Positions 1 through 10,951 of a stretch of 64,000 nt of DNA are shown piece after piece (positions within the stretch are counted from its first letter, which is position 1; each line of letters opens with the position of its first letter). The DNA is from Homarus americanus (taxonomy: Eukaryota; Arthropoda; Malacostraca; Decapoda; Nephropidae): contig NW_024756914.1 of the NCBI RefSeq assembly GCF_018991925.1, positions 3,984,848 to 4,048,847 of the forward strand. The letters run 5' to 3'. A program made the position numbers and the translations under genes. The notes below the pieces were generated by a model, which was not told the DNA's origin, searched no databases, and saw nothing but the letters and a program-made list of their open reading frames with translations.

Positions 1-90
1 TCATGGTGATGCAAGTAAGTGTACGTTCATGGTGATGTAAGTAATAGAAACGTGCCAGGGATTGAGATCACATAACTTAAATACTGCCTG

Positions 91-140
<50 letters not shown>

Positions 141-1625
141 GTCTCAAGTCTTAGTCACAGGCAGGAACTCCCCCCCCTCCTCTCCTCTCAGTTCGTACAA
201 GTGTTGACGGGCCACACTCCTCCCTACTCCGTTAACTCCCTCACAAGTACCCGAGAGAACACATCACTACTCTAAACAATCGTCGTCTCCCGTTACCATG
301 GTATATTTTCACGAGTTAGTTCACCGTGGTAATTGTCTTCACCGAGGATACGACGGACCTCCCAAGTGTGTTTTAAGTTGAGTCAGAACGTTCGCTTTAA
401 GTGCACAAGATTGGGTTGTTGGTTCCTCCTAGTGCACACGGGTTCACTTATGTGCACAGATGGTTATGTCACAGGTGTAAACTAAACCTATGGTGAACGT
501 GCACTAATTATCTCTTCATATGTGCACAGGATCTCTATGGGGGGGCAAGTGAGGAACATAGCCCCAGTTGCAGAGGGGAAATAATGAACGGCAGAGGGCA
601 AGGGGTACCATCACACAGTAGTAACAAGAGGGCAAGACTAGCTAACTCAGCATTTTCAGAATAGATTAATCAGTTCCTGCCCACCCCTGCTCCTCGCCAA
701 GCACCCCTGCACCTTGCCACACATCCCTGCACCTCTCCAGACACCCCTGCACCTCGCCACACACCCCTACCAACCCTTGCACCTCACCATACACCCCTAC
801 CCCTCGCTCAGAGACCAACACTCGTAATTACTCGATTTGTGTACCATCACGACCACGCTGATTTATGACCATCAGCACAGCCACCTTGCACAGACTGGCT
901 GCCACTTCACATTTTTCCACCGTTCACGACACAGCAAGGATTAATGGCTGCGTGGAAGTGAATTAATAGCATTTTATAGCGAGGTTATACTTTTTTTTTG
1001 AGGGGAGGGAGGGGAGCTATATACATTGGTTTGAGCTTACGACACAGCAAGGATTAATGGCTACTATGTGACTTAATAGTGCAAGAGCAATTATATATTT
1101 TTTTTTGGGGGATTTCAGATTTCTTTGGTTTGAGATGATGTAACGGGGAAGGTATACTCGGTAGCCTGCAGGTGTAGTAAGAGGGTTTCGCGTGGTTCCG
1201 GCTCTAACCACGACAATAATGATAGGTTCCGGGGGCAGTGGCTTGGTAATATGTGGGTCGTGGTTTATATCGGACTTGACTGACTTAAACTTCACATAAA
1301 ACACAGCTATGACAGGTTCTTGGGAGCAAATATTAGGAGAGTTGTTAATATATCAAAGGTGTTTCTATTCGTTTGAGCTTACGACACAACAAGTGGACTC
1401 TAGCGGGAATAAATTGAACGTCACATGTCCTAACCATATATTTTACTGTTGACATCTTATCTTTTAACATTATAGAAGCAACGGTAAAATATCTTGGAAT
1501 ACTTACAACTATCGATCATCTGACAAGTCTATTACCACTGTCAGTTAAATTTACTAGATAAAAATACAAGCTTTAAATGCTCAATTACATTTATAATACA
1601 CAAAATGGTAATTTAAATGAGATGT
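1..1625. other. Intergenic DNA, no convincing gene
   Basis: Mostly unique-looking DNA. It holds a CA microsatellite (93-138) and a short local duplication: a segment starting with TACGACACAGCAAGGATTAA-like sequence occurs near 925 and 1039, with a partial third copy near 1379. A pyrimidine tract ending in CTCTCAG near 195 is followed by a short open stretch that stops near 285. I do not recognise a protein in it. The 95-residue minus-strand open frame at 1017-1304 has no recognisable domain. Confidence 0.6.
93..138. repeat. (CA)n microsatellite
   Basis: Perfect CA dinucleotide run of about 23 copies. Confidence 0.97.
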
Positions 1626-1630
1626 ACATG

Positions 1631-1717
1631 AGTCATGGGTCACAAATGGGTCATGGGTCACAAATGGGTCATGGGTCACTAATGGGTCATGGGTCACAAA
1701 TGGGTCATGGGTCACAC
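1631..1717. repeat. 18-bp GGGTCA minisatellite
   Basis: About five copies of an 18-bp unit containing two GGGTCA hexamers, spaced alternately by one base (T) and five bases (CAAAT or CTAAT). The spacing gives overlapping DR1 and DR5 arrangements of nuclear-receptor-like half-sites. Function is inferred only from this motif match. Confidence 0.9.
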
Positions 1718-1802
1718 AACTACACCCAGGGTTAAGGTGTACACACATACGTGAGGGGAAGTAGAAACAAATCCTTCAGTTGTGTTTGACGAAGGTGCTG
1801 AC

Positions 1803-2400
1803 AGAAGGGTAGCAGGGTCGGGGTGGCAGGACGAGAGGGTGGCAGGGCGGGAGGGTGGGCAGGCGGGAGGGTGGGTGGTGGGGCGGGAGGGTGGCAGGGC
1901 GGAGGGTAGCAGGGTCGGGGGTGGCAGGACGAGAGGGGTGGCAGGGCGGGAGGTGGCAGGGGTGGCAGGGGGGTGGCAGGACGAGAGGGTGGCAGGCGGA
2001 GGGTGCAGGGCGGGAGGGTAGCAGGGGGGCAGACGAGAGGGTGGGGGGCGGGAGGGGGGCGGAGGGTGGCAGGGTCGGGGGTGGCAGGGCCAGGCGGGAG
2101 GGTGGCAGGGCGGGAGGGGTGGCAGGACGAGAGGAGGTGGCAGGGCGTGGCAGGCGGGGGGTAGGGCCGGGGTGGCAGGACGAGAGGGTGGCAGGGCGGG
2201 GAGGGGTGGCAGGACGAGAGGGTGTGGCAGGGTGGGAGGGGTGGCAGGGCGGGAGGGGTGGCACGAGAGGGGTGGCAGGGCGGGAGGGGTGGCAGGGCGG
2301 GAGGGTGGCAGGGGGAGGGGGGTGGCAGGGTGGGAGGGGTGGCAGGGCGGGGAGGGTGGCAGGACGAGAGGGTGGCAGGGCAAAGGGTGGCAGGTCATGA
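1803..2400. repeat. G-rich minisatellite (GGGTGGCAGGGCGGGAG type)
   Basis: About 600 bp of degenerate 16-18 bp units on the plus strand, built from GGGTGGCAGG and GGCGGGAGG blocks, with scattered ACGAGAG variants. Runs of three or more G recur every few bases, so the plus strand has very high G-quadruplex potential. All frames on both strands stay open because the array lacks A/T-rich stop codons. The Pro/His/Ala-rich frames here (for example 1712-2398 minus) are therefore artefacts. Confidence 0.95.
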
Positions 2401-2985
2401 GGGTAGTTAGGTTAGGATTAGGATAGGATTAGAACACAAACAAGGAGGTATTAATAACACAACAATCACACATAATTAGATACATTCTCTCACCATCAGA
2501 TACAGTGAGAAAAATTAACGTAAGAATCTCTCAAATATTCTTATACTCTCCTTGGTGGCGTCAAGTGTCAGGTCAGGTAAGGTCAGGTCAGGTTAGGTTA
2601 GGTTAAGTGACGAAGTAAGTAAGACAAAATGTGATGTTAATGTGACAAGGAGCATAATGTGTGGAGCTGAGGTACAGGAGGTAATAAAGTGTGGTGAAGT
2701 GTGGTAGAAGGTGACAGAGAACAAGTGGTTAAATCACAGTAATGAGCAATGAATTGTATGACTGTGATCCCAGAGCACCTCGTGATCTGCCATGTTGTAC
2801 TCACCAGACAGACAGACACAGACAGATAGACAGACAAATTGTACTTACCATCGACCGATCTGTTACAACATCAGTCCTTGGAATTGCCTCTTAGTAAACT
2901 CCAGGTAGCAGGTAGTATCAACAAATAAATGAGTCTCTACCAACAGCAGGAGGAGGAGCCTTGAGTTACAACTTACTCAGAACTC
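2401..2985. other. Intergenic DNA with GGTCA/GGTTA pentamers
   Basis: At 2570-2606 there is a run of GGTCA and GGTTA pentamers, the telomere-like type found elsewhere in the window. A short GACA-rich stretch lies at 2807-2838. No gene is seen. Confidence 0.6.
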
Positions 2986-2994
2986 ATGAGCAGG

Positions 2995-3175
2995 GAGAGG
3001 AGGAAGAAAAGGAGGAGGAGAAGAAGGAATAGCAGGGGGAGAATGAGGAAGAATGAGAAAAGAGAAGAGGAGGGGGAAAAAGAGGAGGAAGAGGGGGAAA
3101 AAGAGGAGGAGGAGGGGGAAAAGAGGAGGAGGAGGGGGAAAAAGAGTAGGAGGAGGAGGAAGAGAAGACGAGGAA
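2995..3175. repeat. Purine tract (GGA/GGAAAAAG)
   Basis: Purine-only plus strand of about 180 bp, built from GAGGAGGA and GGGGGAAAA blocks. The Glu/Lys/Arg or Pro/Ser/Leu frames across it are low-complexity translations. It lies in the putative intron just after the donor site of the candidate exon at 3194-3381. Confidence 0.9.
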
Positions 3176-3193
3176 CCAGGAGCCACAACTTAC

Positions 3194-3381
3194 CCAGAAC
3201 TCAAGGTCGATGGTGACCGTCTCACAAGTACCATTCTCCCTCACCACCGAGGTAGGCGTGAGGTAGCGTAACATAGCGTCCCCTCGCATGGCCGCTACCA
3301 CCTCGCCAACCCACTCCTCCAACAGTTCAGTAGTAGTAGTAGTAGTAGGACTGTCGCCGTCAGGAGGTGTGGAAGAGTAAC
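3194..3381 (-). CDS. Candidate internal exon, family not recognised
   Basis: Read on the minus strand, an open frame encodes a Ser/Pro/Thr-rich start (six Thr from an ACT repeat) and then a normal-composition stretch. That stretch includes LLEEWVGEVVAAMRGD, a potential N-glycosylation site NGT, and ends TVTIDLEFW. The frame runs directly into a perfect 5' splice donor, TGG followed by GTAAGT at 3188-3193. The upstream (higher-coordinate) boundary is uncertain: AG dinucleotides at 3382-3383 and 3400-3401 are possible acceptors but have weak pyrimidine tracts, and a TGA lies upstream in frame. Balanced amino-acid use and the donor distinguish it from the surrounding low-complexity frames. No other exon of the same gene was found in the window and I do not recognise the product. 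Confidence 0.33.
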
Positions 3382-3394
3382 CTGATGGGGGTGT

Positions 3395-4040
3395 CCATGC
3401 TGCAGCCTCTTCCCCCGTGGCTCACAGACGATGATGACCCCCCCAACACCTACAGGCTCCACACTAGGTGCCCCACGCCTCAGTGCCCCCGACTCATGAC
3501 ATCAACACATCCACCGTCCTCACACCATCGTCGATACTTTCAACTCTCAACTAATTTTCACTTTTTTTTTTCAAACTCGTGGTGATAAAAATAATAATAT
3601 TTTCCAATTAAATTTTCTTTACTTCGTTTTCAAATCTAATAGTATTTTTTTCTAGTAACTGAATTCAAAGTATATATTCTTAATACTTTCTTCTATAACC
3701 TATAGTCAAAATTCACAGGTAGTATTGTATTTATTTTCAAACAACAATCCCATATGTTTCAGTAAAATTCTAATTAATTTCAATTATTTGATAAGTAAAC
3801 ACCAGAATTATGTTTATTAAATGTTTTCTATCAGTCTCAGTTATATACCTTTCACAGCGGCATTAATTATCACCTTTCTGAAATAATTATACACCATAAA
3901 TTTCCTCACACCTGACAACACCTTCACTTCTTAAGTATAACCAATAAAGTTTCGGGATTCAGATTCAATCGAGTATGAAACCAATATCGAACCCCCGAAC
4001 CCTTGAACCCCTTACGAAAATAAACCATAATTTTTTTTAA
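3395..4040. other. Intergenic or intronic DNA
   Basis: AT-rich, mostly unique sequence. No gene or clear repeat seen. Confidence 0.5.
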
Positions 4041-4200
4041 AACCTCCAAGACCATAATTTTCACCTCCAAGACAATAATTATTACCTCCAAGACAATGAT
4101 TATTACCTCCAAGACTGATTATTACCTCCAAGACAATAATTATTATCTCCAAGACTATAATATTTACCTCCAAGATTATTTCCAAAGGTAAGAAATTTAC
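4040..4200. repeat. 21-bp minisatellite (ACCTCCAAGACAATAATTATT type)
   Basis: About seven degenerate copies of a 21-bp unit beginning ACCTCCAAGA. Because 21 is a multiple of three it leaves a long minus-strand frame of Leu/Gly/Asn repeats (4012-4284), which I regard as non-coding. Confidence 0.85.
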
Positions 4201-4860
4201 CTCCTCCAACATATACCTTTTGGTGTCAGGAAGCAGCCAACGATATGGCAAATATACCTCGGCTAATTCCATCCGATGCCTCACTCAAGTAAACGATATA
4301 AGGAAGAAGAAAAAATGAGAGAGGAGTGCCACCATAACTTACACCAGGACTTGGCACTGTGCCTTACACCTGTTGTATTAAAGGAGTCTCTCTCTCTCTC
4401 CTAAGTTGCCATTAAGATTATATACGCGATGGCAATTAACTTCTCTCAAATCGCAAGGGAGATTATGTAGATATGGCAACTACTGATTTCAATCGTTAAG
4501 GGGGATATTTCTGATTGTTTTTCAAAATAATCAGGCTAGGTCTTCGGTATGGCAACGTTAAGACCCAGGTCATCTTTATGGCAACGTTAAAGTCCAGGTC
4601 TTCCTTATGGCAACGCTCCTCCTAACACCACGATTATAATGAAGTAAGATCCCTTTAGTACACTGATAATCAAGTTCGAAACGGCAAGAGGACAGGTCGA
4701 CTCTCCGAACCAACACACGAGAGAGAGAGAGAGAGATCCGACACTGCTTCAAACACTCCCGACTCTTCACCACCACCACAACACTTCCATCATATTGTAA
4801 TTATTTTTATTTCCGCCCCTCGTCTCTCCTTTAACCATTCACTCTTAATTTACATTCGTC
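4200..4860. other. Intergenic DNA with short CT/GA runs
   Basis: Contains a short CT run near 4387-4401, a GA run at 4720-4735, and three copies of a short GGTCTTC...TATGGCAACG segment between 4538 and 4615. No gene recognised. Confidence 0.5.
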
Positions 4861-5060
4861 TTGGGGGTTGAGAGTCAGGGAAGTTGTGTTGAGGGTTATG
4901 AGGAGAGTAGTGAGAGGTAGTATTGAGGAGAGGTTGTGAGGGGGTGTGAAGAGGTTGTGAGGAGGAGGTTGTGAGAGGTTGTGAGGGTTGTGAGGAGGGT
5001 TGTGAGGAGGGGAGGGGGCATGGAGGAGGGGGAGGGGTTGGAACCCGGTTTGAGGGTGTC
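4860..5060. repeat. G-rich GAGGTTGTGAG degenerate array
   Basis: Plus strand is almost pyrimidine-free except T, built from GAGGTTGTGAGG units of 10-12 bp. Frames over it are Pro/Ser/Thr/Gln-rich artefacts. Confidence 0.8.
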
Positions 5061-5080
5061 ATGAGAACCAGGATAGAGTT

Positions 5081-5082
<2 letters not shown>

Positions 5083-5127
<45 letters not shown>
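5083..5127. repeat. (TG)n microsatellite
   Basis: Perfect TG run of about 22 copies. Confidence 0.97.
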
Positions 5128-5128
<1 letters not shown>

Positions 5129-5733
5129 TCATGATCCCTCCCTCCCTTATTATTAAATCATCCTGTTTTTTTCCTCCTCTATTTCTCTCCTATTTCTCCT
5201 TTTTATCCCTATTATTTATTGTATGTAGGCGATGAGTAAGTCCTCCCTATGTTGTTTGTCATTATCTTCTTCCTCCCTATGACCTCTATGTACTATAGGA
5301 CGAGAACTCTACCTATCACGTACGTTATTTTGATTCCTTTTCAGTTCGGTGTTTTTTAACCCCTTCAATACGAGATCTTTTTATTCCCAGTAACTCAAAC
5401 TTCCTGACACTAAAGATAAGACTCGTGAATCATAAGACCTTCCTGGAGACAGTTAATGCAGGGGGGATACAGCCGTCTAGCGGAGGGTAGTACAGCTGCC
5501 CTGGCCCCATCCTCCACGCCTTGAGGGAGAGGAAGGAGGGAGAGGGAGGGTAAGGTGGGAAGGAAGGTAGGATGGAGGGAGAGGGAGGGGAGGAAAGATG
5601 GTAAGAGGGGGTGGGCGTATTCGCTCAGGTGTACACTTACCCAGCTGTTACCCAGAGACTTTGGTGTCTTTCGATATTAAATGTAAACAAAAAGTAAACA
5701 CACAAGTCCCATACAAAGTCGCTGTCTAATTAC

Positions 5734-5781
<48 letters not shown>

Positions 5782-7985
5782 GTCAGTGAGATTAACAGTG
5801 ATTCTACTGCATTAACTTCACCAAACGACACACACACAGTGAATATCAACACATCACCATAACACGACATGAACGTTAACACAACCTCACCATAAGAGAG
5901 AAGCACCACAACACCAACACGATCACCACACAGCCATGTAGGGTGAGGTTATCTGCGTCACGTCCCTTGTACATGACCCCAGAGGCCTCATGACATCAAC
6001 CAACAGAGATTGAAAATATTATATACCTCCATCATCAACGTCGTGTGTCCTTACTTCACAACAACGAGAATAAAGTTGAAAATATTAACCTCTTTATACT
6101 AGCTTAAGGTCTCATAAGGTCTTGAGAAGGGTGTACGTTAAGGGAGTTTAGGGAGTGTGAGGAACTACCTACACAGCGGGACCTTGAGGGAGACTAACTG
6201 TGGGAACGAATCTGGCTGGTGGCTGGTTTTTGTCACCCTACACCGCTATGTCTTATACCTCATACCGTTTATTTATTGTTTTTGTCATCAAGGGAACAAC
6301 AACAACAACGCAGTTAACTACATCCGTCTGCTGTACACCCCCCCCCTCCCCCCTCCTCCCCTTATTCAGTCTCAAGGTACCACACGAAGCGCGTACTTGG
6401 AAAGGTAAGATGCTCAGTGATTGCAATTTTGTTTATTTTTCGTAATTATCTGGGTAATATCTCAGGTACATTTTGATTAGGAAGCTGAAATTTGGACATA
6501 GTGGCCAAATGTCCTTTTCTTCTTAATTTAACCCATATTTTCATTACAGTGTGACAAAGTATGGGTGGGTGGGCAGTGTACAGTGAACATCCTTGTAATT
6601 GTTCTTCTATTTGTCTCTAAGTCACCCCCAGCTCTACAGAAACACTCATAAGGGTTAGCATACTTAGAATTGGCATATATTACGTTCAGATATCCCGGTG
6701 AGAGGTGCCAAGGTCAGCCAAGGTCAAGTTCGAGTATTAAAGTGCACCTCTTCCCTCACCTGGTCCCTTGAGTATACAGTAACTTATTTTGTTTTGTAAA
6801 TTCTCGTGTATCGTTTATTATTATCTTTTATTTATCTCTTTCTTTAACAATTATCTAATTTTAGTTTAACTTTTCATTTATTTTACTGTCACCTGTACAC
6901 AACGCGCCAAGACAGTCAGGGGCTGTTTTAGATAGTCATTCCTTCACGTATTACTGTGTGTTACATCTAAACAACGTTGAAACAAACAATGATTCGAAAA
7001 CGTCAATCAAACAAGCGATCGAATCTTCTATATTTACCCTAAACCCATCATGACTTAAGGTGGAATCGAATCCTACGTATTTTTGCTTCTGAAGACAAAA
7101 TCGCCACCTTGATACACTTCAACACCAACAGCCAATGTTCCTTCCTCCTCCACCTTCCCCCCCCCCGTCCACGATCCACCCGAAAATCATCCCCACCCAC
7201 TCATTTCCGCCACCCACTCATTTCCGCCACCCATCCATTTCCACCACCCACCAGCGACAACATGACTAAATGTCTACTCGGCTAATTTCGTCCAGGCAGA
7301 TAATTTCGTCTTATCTGTCGTGTCAATACGTCAAGTGACACTCGCCTGGTGAACGCTACCAGTGGTTCACTTGGCACTACCAGGCGTAAGAGGGCAATAT
7401 ATATATAACCACCACCTTGGTTGATGCAGCGAGTGGTGTGGCTTAATCAGTATTAGGTAGGTGAAGTGAGTGAAGAAGGCAGGGAGGGGGAGGAGGGAAG
7501 GAGAGATAGGTTGTAGGTAGGTAGAGGAGGCAGGTAGGGAGATGGAAGGTATAAGTAATATTCCAATAATAAAAGTAAATAAAAGTCAAAGTCCTTTTAT
7601 TTTCACTTGTCACTTGTTTTGAAAATTATATACCTATAAACCTAATGTAAATCTCACTCGCCTACGACACCTGTTTACACGATATTGTGCCAGCCAGGTT
7701 GAGAAGGACGTATAAACAAACACAAGGACAGGGGGCAAATTAATATGCTTCCCCCCGTCAAGACAATTTTCTGAGGAGCATGAGAATAATGGAGCCAGGA
7801 ATATTTGCACACACATTATTGTACTTTATTTCACCAGGGGCAGACACACAGAGACACGGACAGACTCAAGGACACAGACAGACACAAGGACACAGAGACA
7901 CACACACACACAAACACACACACACACGTCTTCATACCCCTAAAGATTTATAGGACACGAGACAAAACCTGATATATCTCACTTT
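5128..7985. other. Intergenic DNA, no gene seen
   Basis: Contains an ATT trinucleotide run at 5735-5781, G-rich GGAGGGA tracts near 5525-5610, a tandem AAGGTCA pair at 6711-6726 and a TATATATATAA sequence near 7397 about 30 bp before a unique stretch. Three 18-bp CCACCCACTCATTTCCG-type units lie at 7195-7250. Open frames (6157-6445, 7634-7816) are short and unlike any protein I know. Confidence 0.5.
6705..6726 (+). promoter_or_regulatory. Tandem AAGGTCA (DR4-type nuclear-receptor motif)
   Basis: Two exact copies of a 10-bp unit GCCAAGGTCA lie side by side, giving AGGTCA at 6711-6716 and 6721-6726 separated by four bases. Each half-site carries the CAAGGTCA extension preferred by monomeric receptors such as FTZ-F1 or ERR types. 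Binding is an inference from the motif alone. Confidence 0.35.
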
Positions 7986-7987
7986 CT

Positions 7988-8240
<253 letters not shown>

Positions 8241-8303
8241 GTGCTATATATACACACACAAGGTCGTAATAATTACTCTCTACATACAGCCATGACAAAA
8301 CCC

Positions 8304-8306
<3 letters not shown>

Positions 8307-8341
<35 letters not shown>
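8307..8341. repeat. (TC)n microsatellite
   Basis: Perfect TC run, followed about 110 bp later by a GA run (8446-8466). Confidence 0.95.
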
Positions 8342-8343
<2 letters not shown>

Positions 8344-8639
8344 GGGAAGGGAAGTAGGAGATGGTTGAGTAAAAGAGAGAAGATTGATAAAGAAAGACCG
8401 ATAAAGAGAGAAAAGGAAAGAATAAGTAACTTGAAAACCAAAAAGTGGAGAGAGAGAGAGAGAGAGACCCATTCCCTCCATGCAACCCCGTGTGTTTATG
8501 TAATGTAACGAGACTCGACAGCTCATGCGCGGAAATGTGTAGACCACTTGAGGAAGCAGAGTCCAGTTACCTCTGAGTCACGCCTCACGAGCGGGCGAAG
8601 ACAAGACGACTGCATACTTAAGGATGAACGTCAACTTAA

Positions 8640-8785
8640 TGCCGGGTGGAGCTTGATTCATGACCTCTGACGTAAACTTGTAGAGACGCTAACTTCCCTC
8701 GACATAAACTCCCCGCGACGTAAACTTTCATTCTACGTAAACTTTCCTCGACGTAAACTTCCCTCGACGTAAATTTCCCGTTAAC
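8640..8785. repeat. Degenerate ACGTAAACTT array
   Basis: About six copies of a 15-17 bp unit containing GACGTAAACTT and CCCTCG. Short, diverged and non-coding. Confidence 0.7.
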
Positions 8786-8976
8786 ATATACACTCTATAA
8801 TAGCATAATTATAACCCTTCAAAAATAATGGTCTCGTAAAGCGCTATAAATATTACCTCTGTTAGTTTATTTCCTCCTAACATGACACAAATGCTCTTGG
8901 TGATGACGTAGTGAAGTTAATAAACCTCACTTGTATTTAGGGTGACAATCGTTTAACTTAATTGATTGTATGTAAC

Positions 8977-9026
8977 CTGACCTGACCTGACCTGACCTGA
9001 CCTAATCTAATTTAATCTAATCCTAA
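8977..9026. repeat. (ACCTG)/(CTAAT) pentamer tract
   Basis: ACCTG pentamers grade into CTAAT/CCTAA pentamers. It is the landing site of the SINE that starts at 9027. Its last 13 bases form the left target-site duplication. Confidence 0.85.
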
Positions 9027-9427
9027 GGGGAGCTGGTGGTAGAGCGGTACCGTTCTTGCCTCGCAAGCAAGATGTCACGGGTTCGATTCCCGGGCCGGTG
9101 GAAGTTGTTTGGACTTACTTCCTAGTCCCCATTAGTCCCTGTTCACCTAGCAGTAAAGTAGGTACCTGTTGTAAGTCGAAAGTAGCGAATTCGTATTCAG
9201 GGACAAGTTGTTGGAGCTTCCAATAACTTGATGACATAAACCACTGACTCTTCAGGCTTCTACGCCCTTGACTCTTCAGGCTTCTACGCCCTTAACTCAT
9301 GAGACATAAAGGCAAGCATGAACTTAGCATGCTTCCCTGTTGGGCGCTGTAAACGCTTCTGCGCTTCACCTTACACAAGGATGTAGGGGAGTGCCCAATA
9401 AATGAAGAAAAAAAAATCTAATCCTAA
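9014..9427 (+). mobile_element. Complete tRNA-derived SINE with target-site duplication
   Basis: The element body is 9027-9414. The head resembles a tRNA: an A-box-like TGGTAGAGCGG (9037-9047), a five-pair CTTGC/GCAAG arm around a CTCGCAA loop (Ala-CGC-like anticodon), and a perfect B box GGTTCGATTCC (9080-9090). These form an internal RNA polymerase III promoter. The acceptor ends do not pair, so it is not a functional tRNA gene. The body contains CACCTAGCAGTAAAG..GGTACCTG, then two tandem copies of a roughly 25-bp GACTCTTCAGGCTTCTACGC segment, and ends in AATAAATGAAG plus an A tail. The 13-bp sequence AATCTAATCCTAA flanks both sides (9014-9026 and 9415-9427), marking a recent LINE-style insertion into pentamer repeats. 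Element type is well supported. The family name is not assigned. Confidence 0.85.
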
Positions 9428-9429
9428 CC

Positions 9430-9870
9430 TAAAGTATTCTAACCTAACCCAACGTACCCTCCCTCCCTTCCTCCCTAATATCCTTCCACCTTTTCCTCCC
9501 CTTCCAGCTACCCTTCCTCCCCGATATCATCCCTCTTATCTCCCCGTCACCCCTTCCACGCATCCCTCCTCCCCTTCTCCCCCACCATCCTGACCCCCCT
9601 TAACCTCCCCCCCTTGTCTGCGTTTTTGCTCTGTGTTATCCAAGGGAGGGAAGGGAGATGAGGGAGGGAAGGGAGATGAGGGAGGGAAGGGAGAGAGGGA
9701 GGGAAGGGAGAGAGGAATAAAAGAGGGAGGGAAGGGAGGGATATGAGATGGAGAGGGGAGGGAGATTATAGGGAGATTATGGAGGGAGATAAGAGGGAGA
9801 CGAGTGGCAGGAAGGAGGGAGGGAGGAGATGGATGAGGGAAAAAAGAGGGAGATGGAGACAAAAAGTGAA
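9430..9870. repeat. Pyrimidine block followed by purine block
   Basis: Plus strand is CT-rich at 9450-9606 (CCCTCCCTTCC-like) and, after a roughly 35-bp mixed spacer, GA-rich at 9640-9870 (GGGAGGGAAGGGAGATGAG, 18-22 bp units). The two halves are broadly complementary, so a transcript could fold back. Pro/Ser frames here are artefacts. Confidence 0.85.
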
Positions 9871-10770
9871 GGTCGGTTGGAGTCCTTGGTCTCTATGTTA
9901 ACTACACGGAGATGTGACCTTAAATTACGATGCTCTAACTCTATAAAGTGGCGCTCTACTCTACAAAATGGGGCTCTAATCTAAAAGAGGATATTGTGGC
10001 CAAATAATAGACAGGATATTCCGTAAAATATAGTACATAAGCTTTTATTCCTGTCTATCTGGGTAAGGATAGGATAGGATAGGATAGGATAGGTTAGGAT
10101 AGGAGACAAATTAGAATAGGTTAGGTGAGAAGAGGTTAAGTTAAATTAGCTCAGGATAGAATGGAATTGGATATAGGATAGATTAGGTTAGGTTAGGTTA
10201 GGTTAAGGTAAGACTAATTAAAACACGAGACAAGACAACACACCGGTTAATTAAGGCTTGGCTCCATCCTCTAACAGGTGTATGATGGACAGTGCAGGTA
10301 ATTAATTAACCTCCACCACACCTGTGTAGATATACCTGGTACGTGATTACCTTGCATATACCTTCACCTGATACGTTGCTTGCAGGTGTTTAAAAGAACT
10401 TATTTTGTAAGTTTTATTGGTCCGTTGCAGTATGTACGTGATCCATTGTTGTGTTTTATGTGCTAATCTATACATTTAATGAGCAACTGCTGTGTTTAAC
10501 TAATCCACTTCTTACTGACGCAAAGTTGTTTCAATTAATAATCAAATAATCAACACATTTGCCTTAGTCACTGATATCTTAACTAATCTATAAAAAAAAC
10601 ACTAACAAATTCTCGCCACCCAAAATAAAACCGAATATTCACTTCCTGAGTTGTGGATGTTGGTGTGTTAAAACAATAGTCACAACACAGAGAATTATGT
10701 TAATTATGTGTACAGTGTGGGAATTATTATTGTGGTAGAGAGGACAAGGTTTCCTGTGTCCCATGACGAG
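9871..10770. other. Intergenic DNA
   Basis: Contains the pentamer tract listed separately. The rest looks unique and AT-rich. No gene seen. Confidence 0.5.
10062..10205. repeat. GGATA/GGTTA pentamer tract
   Basis: Starts as AGGAT pentamers, becomes degenerate, and ends as GGTTA pentamers (arthropod telomere-like TTAGG). Interstitial and degenerate, not a chromosome end. Confidence 0.85.
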
Positions 10771-10773
10771 GGT

Positions 10774-10776
<3 letters not shown>

Positions 10777-10850
<74 letters not shown>

Positions 10851-10853
10851 TTT
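10777..10853. repeat. (TC)n microsatellite
   Basis: About 75 bp of TC with one CC interruption. A short GA run lies at 10931-10951. Confidence 0.96.
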
Positions 10854-10951
10854 CTGCTGCGGCGCCGGTGGTATATAGTTACCATCGATCCTGTTATCTT
10901 AATGGTTATTTATTTACTCTGTAGAAGCAAGAGAGAGAGAGAGAGAGAGAG

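Noticed and set aside
1712..2426. Several long Pro-rich or Gly/Arg-rich frames on both strands
   Set aside because: The G-rich minisatellite lacks stop codons in all frames.
9027..9100. tRNA-Ala (CGC) gene
   Set aside because: Boxes and anticodon arm fit, but the acceptor ends do not pair and the sequence continues into a SINE body with A tail and target duplication.
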